A stretch of DNA of 42,428 bases from positions 1 through 42,428 of IMG/VR virus record IMGVR_UViG_3300046028_002388. The stretch is one strand, 5' to 3'. Source of the DNA: a virus. The notes beneath the pieces were generated by a model. It was not told the origin of the DNA, made no database searches, and saw only the letters and a list, made by a program, of their open reading frames with translations. Positions 37,701 to 42,126 of this stretch are shown here, piece by piece. Each line of letters opens with the position of its first letter. Within the stretch, counting starts at the first letter, position 1. A program made the translations under genes and the position numbers.

Positions 37701-37854
37701 ATTCAAGAAATACAGAGAAACTCATGCTGGTGAAACAGTGGTCGATGGCTCCGCTGAAACTGTTGCTGGAGCAATGCGAAAAAATGCTGGATTTATTTTG
37801 CGTGTTGACGAAGATACTCAAAAGGTATTAGCTTCAAAAAAGAAAAATAAATAA
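28798..37854 (+). CDS. 3018-residue polyvalent virion protein: metalloprotease, LPD-type domains and ADP-ribosyltransferase
   Basis: A single unbroken frame. Residues about 42-125 are a Pro-rich repeat (APVPSVTP units). About 130-900 is helical, with weakly hydrophobic, Gly-rich segments near 590-640 and 750-790. HETGH at 1010-1014 with EEILAELF (1103-1110) fits a zinc metalloprotease (HExxH plus downstream Glu). About 1200-1570 is a beta/alpha domain of unknown type. About 1595-1678 contains EELKWSGVLGEI, and about 1792-2150 contains NYREVVMTMP, RLNERTD.GN..DFIEELQSD and GEGMKGFYDQILP; both are strings typical of large polyvalent proteins of phages. AWHGTPHEVDKFKLK with GAQAYGWGLYF (about 2257-2550), ending IRYLDG...NNYVIFDE, is ADP-ribosyltransferase-like. 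A last domain spans about 2570-3018. F(M/L)P(A/E) recurs at 1575, 2158, 2254 and 2558, at domain joins. It is probably injected with DNA to disarm or modify the host. Confidence 0.8.
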   Translation: MSDYNELLKTIDDALAQTDKAQEPKNPTQAILDEIDAALGEKPEALPETPAPVPSVTPAPVPSVTPTPIESVPPAPVPSVTPQPVVAVTPAPVATPQPSPTPSPISQPVAELPKPSPSRLPEPTPPKEPEVDYSLPSNQFLAMVKDIPDEKWGKDEVNFLNTLSGKDLSEIKKQRPDVIFDDIINQKIFDYQREATPYKIPETKEDFYNLTKASVTFLGRDVPVMASEIVGDVLVGGAKAVKQGVPFLLGQTSDYAKGLEAEQLLSPEKQQEVQAWRKRAWEIANTPLKGGEQPNPNAYTDAKYLEKIKEGLTEEQIQALDQKYEQKRMEAKQVPFETLAPLADLPPSLAFLGTKLATGGFQTWDSISERFGLLTKEQAYERWKTRELLDSVKAKMAYEEPRAFARAMDIYKPIYSPERKLMGMYLPTLSYFASLSTPSVEEMMIVDPKLTKEEAESKRKATIEANVLDSIEETKKSIPETDPELQAFGDVAIPGGFGLDTFGYALNVVNAAKKLTPIARLKLKKLRYTDDEINVLESKAQSVLKEKQLKELESKKTAGLVERAAGATAKGIEATGEYLERSPKFQTIARYTPYVAGAALGYEINPENPLQSLVVGGITTKLGLKGAKFGAKTLLQAPKVIKEISAARRISAGGEMGPLATLESIAKQQDEVKNLTAKLKTLSEGTEEYIDTKKLLDDAKDKAKGIKEGGGEVVDYEGIGKVSDTTKNILRFASDDLISNIGEYAKMGIEPTILGLSMGMIDSSDEEELKGMIGSGLVFSLGGRAMQQGFHKFLGEDPVIAARKSRQASMDALKAYRDSSPETQGEIDRLTDWTNVLQRQENKIGQAQSDLQGLQSEGASPDKIKKAEKVLSAEQKSLSLLKTANVQTRNEFGKNFLQQLARNNMLINGSLKAGQNNVGFHILSTQQIFDHFRKKPEYRDVSDEDLMMSATQQGFYSGTGGNEYRPGMEVSDAAKGLVFDTSKPSIVVNSDALQNRMMIFGETPTEALNHETGHHFARIPEIQNAMGDARKVLFTNEIKDASGAVKEISNGLYSEKQLNEMFVKDYLKNRPKDQVAEIAKNLGVWDYNTNSLNAKDVGSYMQEEILAELFSNTLSRNLGKNLDSKQLHLLDVARLKMKNNLLKNAVTKVLGLGASSDVVSELTNAKLPPEAQSAARNAVRLIQSMNGDFSTMASMPQAAPISKAEIKKSKIAAERYGMDSGLFATKVVAQVFDADGNPVGAAVDVNDPSVYEGSWRISKDGEERLSGYGQIPVQLRQLQVPEGGTLSIAKQVATEVDGVTPKLLNPKDLKKLQQDRASLFKQAIDTPDYGTPGRFEAVSEGSQTYRGSFTPMQIKAIQDLPEGIVPLKIKKYLLDLNEAIVKKDGTRFYVDYAAVMDDKGNYKAFSPKIYDVVPIGLHLSKDGNFLVTTISAGRMIEKLNLWSDRMPNRLNPWGGSKEAFWSDFSKKYLDNWTKGIEGSGYDKQGQPIGTNQLDADVQAAEVKKSILNDFLNLFTNETQALNLDRTTIPKRKGDPKNKNLDRTIMSMRIDHMAELLDADDLPKLPIDYEKAKLNFMPEDPIEAETERYPTSERGMYSGLQKTIDEKVQGKFASPDQLKAIVNNPQNAKAEELKWSGVLGEIDRLAAENQGKVPKDKVMDYLRNEGAIKFEEVTLGGKEAFDQNRLNQLEAEYRNLKDHPIDDPSFGEDKYDELIKLMNIRDQSTTDTLYSEAERVMKLAQQAQRRGDKKTAEKYFRENEFLNTRAEKLDLQGQGLANPPRFAGLQLPGGTNYREVVMTMPVKQNKPPFKQWFEEMNLGSFDDLNENQKNRLFDQYENEIDPTIPTYTSSHFPETPNYVAHMRLNERTDAQGNKGDFIEELQSDRHQAGREKGYAASQEEINESSALTEKAKQLGGVSNLSEVEKSRWYELADKINASNDKSLIPDAPFRKDWSIQLFKRALRDAVDSDKKWIGWTTGIEQVKRYEEAMRQAVDEITWNTPKGYQKAFAAIKNGNTVLAGKINDDGSVYDSDTDDANGKQLSEVLGKEVASKILAENSGTATNDDLTVGGEGMKGFYDQILPKEIGKYVGKMGGKVEKSEIGQEITEDDLDMGDLSDATPQELAELEATGKVVGNTVPIWRVDITPEMAGKVRGGQLQFMPAEQPTEYEPISARIRPLQGISAPTKAVGAKALSLGEIEPPVRGKAMLPDMELKPDISEKGIQSSDIITSAKPAPDAVIKPFSNALVSSAGLINFLPAWHGTPHEVDKFKLKNIGTGEGAQAYGWGLYFGQARSVGEKYKENLSEYKATLDGRKVAPETLYVTFGPKYPGYLDGVINSQGLIERWLRQPNAQNPYPDGSQRSNLWNEVSSRAKSEGKGGNLYKVDLDVKDEDLLDWDKPLNKQSEKIRENVLSESKLLGDLNREWNGQDLYKNLVDEYGGEKQASEYLNSIGIPGIRYLDGMSRTSASDINRRDELLKEGAQLRKTLENNPKDWEMRKQFKDWLTASEQELAALEKQIKSAETSPTNNYVIFDENLITILDKNDKPVQGELPRATGLQFMPARPIGKTEPLPDFETTIIKGVTPAKGFKWDKATNVEIDIGGGRKMSFSYDPEYLEVPKFKDLIKELKGQPVILLEADRQRATGGDMGGPLHPFLKSNQVTITGPDGKKYKAVWANMTSTFVSGAKNRLASHGAKYALVHLMDPIAHKSNKRTARTLDRMMRKSKLSQREKEIISLSMQAGIIAGEKSAMSSAITALKRQMSSAKKDPEKIRIINEKINKITKEREDITPKGFYGEIFKAVSSIKKAISNVKTGNWAENSIEKANKKLEKYVNIKEYNELLKNNKSLYISDNIGNTFSDRGSAIGSILSFKFGKFDPSLVMRESSDFREGENLDIVTAVELSQNPDIFALYFGKDPKEEAAMSTAERKARDEMRANPDFVEHEAYDWVMLGPEKGNNFLVKNPVKPEQIFKKYRETHAGETVVDGSAETVAGAMRKNAGFILRVDEDTQKVLASKKKNK

Positions 37855-37857
37855 ATA

Positions 37858-38076
37858 ATGAGCGAGAATTACTCTATACTTGTAAAAGATGCTGATAAAA
37901 ACACGTCTGATATAAATGACTACAAAAAAATTGGATTTGAAGAATACCAACTCCCAGACAATATGGTTCTGATGGTTGCTGAAGATGCTCCAGAAGACAT
38001 AAAAAATGCTGCGCTTGATGCTGGGAATGGAGACTATGATGCGCTCCAAACAGCACTTGGAATCGAAGAAGAATAA
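37858..38076 (+). CDS. Small acidic protein, function unknown
   Basis: 72 residues, 3 nt after the giant gene. It is strongly acidic (VAEDAPEDIKNAALDAGNGD, ending ALGIEEE), probably compact alpha/beta, with no motif recognised. Close packing suggests co-transcription with the giant protein; an acidic partner or chaperone for it is possible but not shown. Confidence 0.5.
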   Translation: MSENYSILVKDADKNTSDINDYKKIGFEEYQLPDNMVLMVAEDAPEDIKNAALDAGNGDYDALQTALGIEEE

Positions 38077-38079
38077 CCT

Positions 38080-38214
38080 ATGCCACTACGAAAATGTGCC
38101 TCACAGAATTGCTTTGAACGCAATCTAAAAACTGAAATGAAACACGGCAAGCCGCAGAAGCAAGCACTTGCTATTGCCTATGCCGTACAAAAGAAAGCTA
38201 AGGCTAAAAAATAG
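38080..38214 (+). CDS. Small basic phage protein (MKHGKPQKQA type)
   Basis: A 44-residue ORF at ATG 38080, 3 nt after the previous stop. It is very basic. The core TEMKHGKPQKQALAIAYAVQ is a pattern common to short phage proteins of about 40-60 residues found near virion genes, which carry a K/R-rich tail (here KKAKAKK). It may bind nucleic acid. Confidence 0.65.
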   Translation: MPLRKCASQNCFERNLKTEMKHGKPQKQALAIAYAVQKKAKAKK

Positions 38215-38234
38215 CCTTTCACTTATAAATAAAT

Positions 38235-38417
38235 ATGAAAAATACAAAACCCGTCAAAGGGATTGGACGTAACCAGTGCGGAGTCGAGGATCACGATGAT
38301 CCGTGGATTCGCAGACTTTCCATTGTAGTCGATCAAGCCTGTGCGTTCTTCTGGACGCGAACTCCAGAACGCAGGAAAATTCAACGCGAGTTCCTCGCTA
38401 AATTACATGGCTACTAA
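38235..38417 (+). CDS. Small protein, function unknown
   Basis: 60 residues, basic and Trp-containing (DPWIRRLSIVVDQACAFFWT, then TPERRKIQREFLAKLHGY). The last 11 nt overlap the next gene. No family recognised; the spacing is that of a translated gene in a run of short ORFs. Confidence 0.45.
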   Translation: MKNTKPVKGIGRNQCGVEDHDDPWIRRLSIVVDQACAFFWTRTPERRKIQREFLAKLHGY

Positions 38418-38652
38418 GCGAAATAACCACCCTGCATTCCCCGTGCCTCATTTCGGTGGTGATGCAAAGACATCCGCAGTCAAGCCAAACTCTGGCATGG
38501 GAATCCGAGATTACTTTGCAGCGGCATCCCTGCGGGGCTACAGGGCAAGCGAAGAATTCTCTGGTGAATTGCCTGAGATAGTGGCAGAGTTGTCATTCGT
38601 GGACGCAGACGCAATGCTCATCGAGCGTGAGAAGCAAACATTCAACCAATAA
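38407..38652 (+). CDS. Conserved small phage protein (GMxxRDYFAAA type)
   Basis: 81 residues from ATG 38407; the longer frame from 38341 lies inside the previous gene. NHPAFPVPHFGGDAK and GMGIRDYFAAASLRGYRA form a pattern often seen in short phage proteins of unknown role (G-M-x-x-R-D-Y-F-A-A). The remainder is acidic and helical. Confidence 0.6.
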   Translation: MATKRNNHPAFPVPHFGGDAKTSAVKPNSGMGIRDYFAAASLRGYRASEEFSGELPEIVAELSFVDADAMLIEREKQTFNQ

Positions 38653-38657
38653 ATATT

Positions 38658-38894
38658 ATGGATACAACACCAAAACAAGCAGGTGAGGAAGAGACGCAGC
38701 AAGCAATTGATGCAGTCCTTTCTCAAATCGACCTAACCAAAATCACTCAGCATGACGTTTACCATGACATCATGAGGACGCTCCAAGAGACGAGTTTCAA
38801 GTTCGTCCTAGCAGCAAAATTGATGGAGCATATTTTCGTGCGTGACGGGGTATTCCAAACAAAGGAGCAAGAAGATGAGTCACGGAAAGATTGA
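38658..38894 (+). CDS. Small helical protein, function unknown
   Basis: 78 residues, 5 nt after the previous stop, mostly helical and acidic (QAIDAVLSQIDLTKI, IMRTLQETSFKFVLAAKLME). The 3' end overlaps the next gene by 20 nt and carries its Shine-Dalgarno sequence (AAAGGAG). No family is recognised. Confidence 0.45.
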   Translation: MDTTPKQAGEEETQQAIDAVLSQIDLTKITQHDVYHDIMRTLQETSFKFVLAAKLMEHIFVRDGVFQTKEQEDESRKD

Positions 38895-39045
38895 TAACAA
38901 TGAGTGGCATCGAAACGGCAAGGGAGATAAGCCTCGCACCAAAACTTGGGAGCGAAAATATCAGGACAACTACGATGATATCGACTGGGATTCATTCAAG
39001 CGAGTTTCCAAGGAAAGAGACAAAAATGAAGACCACGATTCCTGA
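38875..39045 (+). CDS. Small charged protein, function unknown
   Basis: 56 residues from ATG 38875, preceded by AAAGGAG about 8 nt upstream, which fixes the start. It is rich in K, R, D and W (NEWHRNGKGDKPRTKTWERK, YDDIDWDSFKRV). The product is hydrophilic throughout. It overlaps both neighbours by about 20 nt. The role is unknown. Confidence 0.45.
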   Translation: MSHGKIDNNEWHRNGKGDKPRTKTWERKYQDNYDDIDWDSFKRVSKERDKNEDHDS

Positions 39046-39178
39046 TGTAGTGCGGCAGTTTTTGTCAGAGATTGGACGCAAAGGTGGATGCGTTTCTTCC
39101 GATAAAAAAGTTGAGGCAGCACGAGCCAATGGTGCGAAAGGTGGAAGACCTAGAAAGATGGAAGTCTGCACAGCTTGA
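39026..39178 (+). CDS. Small basic protein with an AT-hook-like tail
   Basis: 50 residues from ATG 39026. QFLSEIGRKGG and EAARANGAKGGRPRKM give two Gly-Arg-rich basic patches; G-R-P-R-K is close to the GRP core of an AT-hook, which binds the minor groove of A/T-rich DNA. Proteins of this pattern often accompany recombination or plasmid functions. A DNA-binding role is inferred. Confidence 0.5.
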   Translation: MKTTIPDVVRQFLSEIGRKGGCVSSDKKVEAARANGAKGGRPRKMEVCTA

Positions 39179-39254
39179 TTCTATCGGCATCTGCGGGTGT
39201 CAACAGAATTAAGTAATTATTTTTATCCTACTGAAAAAAAAGTGAAAATAACTA

Positions 39255-39282
39255 TTGCATAACCCAAGCGGCTTGGTATCTT
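39255..39282 (+). promoter_or_regulatory. Operator-like palindrome within a weak promoter
   Basis: CCAAGC at 39264-39269 and GCTTGG at 39271-39276 form a palindrome around one G. It lies exactly between TTGCAT (39255-39260) and TATCTT (39277-39282), which could be weak -35 and -10 elements 16 nt apart. The gap between genes (39179-39336) is the longest non-coding stretch in this area and separates the structural and recombination modules, where a regulated promoter would be expected. Both hexamers match poorly. Confidence 0.3.
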
Positions 39283-39336
39283 GTTTGTAGTTGATGACAC
39301 AACGTCAGCAACGAAACCAAAAACCAAATCAATCAA

Positions 39337-39537
39337 ATGACAACTCTTAGCAAAAAAACCATCCTAGCAATTTCTAAATACGGAAAAGAATTTTGCATAT
39401 TTGCAGCACAAGAAAACAAAGAAGGCAACGGAGCAAATACCATCTCTTGGAGTTTCCCAAAAGAAAGCGGATTGCAAGGCAGGACACGATCAGCAGATGC
39501 AGCAATAGATGCAGGACGCGAAATTTTAAATAACTAA
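39337..39537 (+). CDS. Small protein, function unknown
   Basis: 66 residues behind the operator-like region, with an A-rich leader and no Shine-Dalgarno sequence. It mixes strands (KEFCIFAAQENKEG, ISWSFPKESG) with a C-terminal helix (SADAAIDAGREILNN). It is the first gene of the right-hand module, so it could be a regulator or an anti-host factor, but no motif supports that. Confidence 0.5.
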   Translation: MTTLSKKTILAISKYGKEFCIFAAQENKEGNGANTISWSFPKESGLQGRTRSADAAIDAGREILNN

Positions 39538-39546
39538 AACCCAAAC

Positions 39547-39569
39547 GGAGCGGGTTCCACCCCCGCTCC
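39547..39569 (+). terminator. GC-rich hairpin, loop TTCCACC
   Basis: A perfect 8-bp stem (GGAGCGGG at 39547-39554, CCCGCTCC at 39562-39569) with loop TTCCACC, starting 9 nt after the stop of the preceding gene. No T-run follows. The loop plan matches the hairpin at 1730-1756. Confidence 0.5.
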
Positions 39570-39624
39570 ACAACCCAACAAACAAAATGAAAAGGACGGC
39601 AGGAATCTTTCCCAAAAAACCTTG

Positions 39625-39651
39625 TTGACATTCCCAAGCAGATTGGATAAT
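39625..39651 (+). promoter_or_regulatory. Candidate promoter of the recombination module
   Basis: TTGACA (39625-39630) and GATAAT (39646-39651, 5/6 of the -10 consensus) are separated by 15 nt, as in the candidates at 9570 and 26455. The start codon of the next gene follows 12 nt later. This is the best -10 match in the window, but the spacing is short for sigma70. Confidence 0.4.
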
Positions 39652-39663
39652 TCTACAACTCTT

Positions 39664-39795
39664 ATGAACATCATCGAAACATTCGCTTCAACTCCTTTGC
39701 TTGTGACGCTCCAGCATTGTCTGGATGCGTTCATGGTAATCGCACCCGTTGTCGGACTAATCGGATTAACCTTAGTACTCACCCAAAACAAATGA
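39664..39795 (+). CDS. 43-residue single-span membrane protein
   Basis: ATG 39664 to TGA 39795. After a short polar head (MNIIETFAST), residues 11-40 are hydrophobic (LLVTLQHCLDAF, MVIAPVVGLIGLTLVL) and end in a short NK tail: one, possibly two, membrane helices. It overlaps the next gene by ATGA. The two could be a small membrane pair acting early in infection; the function is unknown. Confidence 0.45.
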   Translation: MNIIETFASTPLLVTLQHCLDAFMVIAPVVGLIGLTLVLTQNK

Positions 39796-39959
39796 CCACA
39801 TCAATCGCAGTTTCCTACTTCATCCTTTCATTCGCATCCTGCTTCGCTTGCTACAGGCTTGGGCAGGAAAACATCCTCCATCGTTTCAAAAAGTATTGCG
39901 AGAATCGCAGGAAAGACGAGCGCACTTGCGAGCAGTGGGAAGATTTTATCAACCAGTAA
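39792..39959 (+). CDS. 55-residue membrane-anchored protein
   Basis: Starts in an ATGA overlap at 39792; an upstream in-frame start at 39717 lies within the neighbour. Residues 4-24 are hydrophobic (SIAVSYFILSFASCFACYRLG), followed by a positively charged, Cys-containing tail (RFKKYCENRRKDERTCEQWE). An inner-membrane anchor with a cytoplasmic tail is likely. No family recognised. Confidence 0.45.
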   Translation: MTTSIAVSYFILSFASCFACYRLGQENILHRFKKYCENRRKDERTCEQWEDFINQ

Positions 39960-39983
39960 ACAAACAACAAACCAGTAAAACAA

Positions 39984-40613
39984 ATGAAAAACATAGCATC
40001 AGCACTAGTCAAAGCTCAGAAGGCATTCGGCCCAGCACTCAAAACATCAACCAACCCTCACTTCCGCTCGCGGTACGCAGATCTGTCTGCTTGCGTCGAA
40101 GCAGTCATCACGGGTCTTAACGATAACGGAATCGCATTGATCCAGCAGACACACGAATGTGAATCTGGTGTTATTGTCGAAACTCTATTCATCCACGAAT
40201 CTGGTGAGACATTCTCAGCGGGTAAGCTGCACGTTCCAGCCAGCAAGAATGACGCAATGGGATACGGGTCTGCATTGACGTATGCAAGACGTTACTCGCT
40301 TATGGCAGCGTGTGGCATTGCACCTGAAGATGACGATGGTCAGGCAGCATCTCGCGTTGTTCCGCAAGCTAGGACATCAGTGACAAAAATCATAGCACCT
40401 GTAACACCCAAAGAGGATCCAAACTGGTTTGCAAAGGTTGAGTCCGTGATTGGAACCAAAGCTGAATCGGCTACTGGATACTTACTCTCGAAAGGTGAGA
40501 TCAAAGTTGGTCAGTTGTGGCACGATCTTCCCGTTGGCAAGTATCGTGACAACTTGCTCGTATCTCCAGAGAAGTTCTTGGCAGCAGTTGCTAAGTGGGA
40601 GGCATCGAAATGA
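39984..40613 (+). CDS. erf: ERF-family single-strand annealing protein
   Basis: 209 residues. The N-terminal two thirds carry the ERF signature: FGPALKTSTNPHFRSRYADL (15-34), GYGSALTYARRYSLMAACGI (95-114) and an acidic end EDDDGQ (116-121). ERF proteins form rings on single-stranded DNA and anneal complementary strands for recombination and for circularising phage DNA. The C-terminal third is a helical extension that may bind partners. Its stop overlaps the start of a RecB-like nuclease (ATGA), the usual pairing of an annealing protein with a 5' or 3' exonuclease. The start lacks a Shine-Dalgarno sequence. Confidence 0.85.
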   Translation: MKNIASALVKAQKAFGPALKTSTNPHFRSRYADLSACVEAVITGLNDNGIALIQQTHECESGVIVETLFIHESGETFSAGKLHVPASKNDAMGYGSALTYARRYSLMAACGIAPEDDDGQAASRVVPQARTSVTKIIAPVTPKEDPNWFAKVESVIGTKAESATGYLLSKGEIKVGQLWHDLPVGKYRDNLLVSPEKFLAAVAKWEASK

Positions 40614-41653
40614 TCCGTCATTCACTACTACCCAAGCTGGCTGAGTGTGCGTGTTTCGAGTCCAAGGAGGGACAATCTTATGCCGCATCTCGCGGGACTC
40701 ACATGGACGAGGCATTCAGGGAAATGTTCATGGGCAATAATAAGCCCTTCCTCGCACTAAAGTCCAAGGATGCTGATGCGGTCATGTGGGCTATTGAGAT
40801 GACCAAGACAATCGCTGGTGATCACGAGGTGGTAACCGACGAGAATAGCTTGAAGGTTAAAACCCCCGGCATCGATCACACAGGAACCGAGGATTGCCGC
40901 ATCCCAGCACTCCATACAAGCCTAGACTTGAAGTCAGGAATCCTACGTTCGTATCTTGAGCAGCAATGTGCCTATGCCTACGGAAACATGGCAGCGAGTT
41001 ATGACTTTGAGACGGGTGAATATGCCATTCGCGAATGGACTACGCACTTGCTGTTCTGTGATCAGGAGCGTGTAGTCACGCACTCTTGGACAATCGAAGA
41101 AGCCAAGCAGGTTGTTGAGGGTGTTCTCGCAGCATACAACGATCCAGACAAAGTACCGACAGCTTGCGATTATTGCCGCTGGTGCAACAAGGCAGCAACG
41201 TGCGGCCAAATTGCAGTCCCTATTGCTAACACACTAGCGGTTGTGGAAAACGATCTACAGGCCAACCTAGCGCAAATGCAGGCGCATCTCGCGGGTGATA
41301 TCGAGCGGTTATCCATGTTTATAAAACAGAGCCATATTTTCAACAACTACCTAGTCGATTGGGCAAAGGATCTGCTCAAGGAAAAGTTGCAATCAGGAGA
41401 GAAAGTCTACGGCTGGAAACTGCAACGTCAAAAGGGACGGGAGACATATCCTGAAGAGGTCATCGAGCATATCGGAACCTGCACCGAAATGTCACTTTCC
41501 GACAGCATTAAGCTATTCGGAGGTAGCATCTCTGCTACAAAATTGCAGAAGTACTGCGATTCGGTAGGATACGATCTATCCCAGATCCAGCCAGATGTTG
41601 GTGAGGAGATTGTGAAGCTAGTTGAAGATAAACCCAAGAAAGTAAAACTATGA
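40610..41653 (+). CDS. RecB/Cas4-like PD-(D/E)XK nuclease with Fe-S cysteines
   Basis: 347 residues from ATG 40610, overlapping the ERF stop; an in-frame ATG at 40595 adds five residues and lies inside erf. The core matches a RecB-type nuclease: GTHMDEAF (His31), GTED (92-95), LDLKSG (105-110: Asp106, Lys108) and EQQCAYAYG (117-125, the Q-x-x-x-Y motif). Cys14 with Cys189-x2-Cys192-x5-Cys198 resembles the Fe-S cluster of AddB and Cas4 nucleases. It should resect DNA ends to make strands for ERF. The about 100 C-terminal residues form a separate helical region (YGWKLQRQKGRETYPEEVIE). Confidence 0.8.
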   Translation: MIRHSLLPKLAECACFESKEGQSYAASRGTHMDEAFREMFMGNNKPFLALKSKDADAVMWAIEMTKTIAGDHEVVTDENSLKVKTPGIDHTGTEDCRIPALHTSLDLKSGILRSYLEQQCAYAYGNMAASYDFETGEYAIREWTTHLLFCDQERVVTHSWTIEEAKQVVEGVLAAYNDPDKVPTACDYCRWCNKAATCGQIAVPIANTLAVVENDLQANLAQMQAHLAGDIERLSMFIKQSHIFNNYLVDWAKDLLKEKLQSGEKVYGWKLQRQKGRETYPEEVIEHIGTCTEMSLSDSIKLFGGSISATKLQKYCDSVGYDLSQIQPDVGEEIVKLVEDKPKKVKL

Positions 41654-41997
41654 ACGAGCTTAACTTTGACAAACTCACTGGCAATGGATGGAAGCAATTC
41701 AAAGACTTCCTCAATCAGTCCGACATTGCATTCTACCAAACCTTCGCGGGACATGAGGAGTGTCGTTGCAATGAAGGAAAAAAGAAACAGGTCGAGGTTT
41801 ATATTTACGACCATCGAAAATATGGATACCCGAGCATTGGTTACGAAGTTAAATGCACTGGTGAGTTGCCAGATGGTACATGGATTGAACTAAAATCACA
41901 TAGCTTATCTGAAGACTTTGTTGACCGCAAAGCACAGGAACTTTTGGAAATCTGGGATTGGTCTGTAAAAAACAATTTGACGAAATCCAAAAACTAG
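41650..41997 (+). CDS. Protein downstream of the nuclease, function unknown
   Basis: 115 residues in an ATGA overlap with the nuclease, so it belongs to the same operon. It holds a compact alpha/beta core (FYQTFAGHEECRCNEGKKKQ, EVYIYDHRKYGYPSIGYEVK) and an amphipathic C-terminal helix (FVDRKAQELLEIWDWS). The CRC pair might bind metal. A strong terminator follows. A recombination accessory role is inferred from context. Confidence 0.5.
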   Translation: MNELNFDKLTGNGWKQFKDFLNQSDIAFYQTFAGHEECRCNEGKKKQVEVYIYDHRKYGYPSIGYEVKCTGELPDGTWIELKSHSLSEDFVDRKAQELLEIWDWSVKNNLTKSKN

Positions 41998-42061
41998 ATA
42001 TTTTGAGTTAGCTTCAGACGAAGCGCGATGTTTGATACCATCGTTAAAAACCAACCAATTT

Positions 42062-42121
42062 GACCTACCTCATGCCCATAAGATTCCTTGTGGGAGTATC
42101 ACTTGAGGTGGGTCTTTTTTT
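42062..42121 (+). terminator. Intrinsic terminator with nested hairpin
   Basis: The outer stem GACCTACCTCA (42062-42072) pairs with TGAGGTGGGTC (42104-42114, one G-U pair) and is followed by seven Ts (42115-42121). Inside, CCCATAAG and CTTGTGGG form an 8-bp hairpin with one G-U pair. The combination is a strong rho-independent terminator for the recombination operon. A short GCTTC-AGAC-GAAGC hairpin lies upstream, near 42010. The rest of 41998-42061 shows nothing clear. Confidence 0.8.
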
Positions 42122-42126
42122 ATACT

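Noticed and set aside
39587-39628. 13-residue ORF (MKRTAGIFPKKPC)
   Set aside because: Too short, no conservation evidence, and it overlaps the candidate -35 element; a leader peptide is possible but unsupported.
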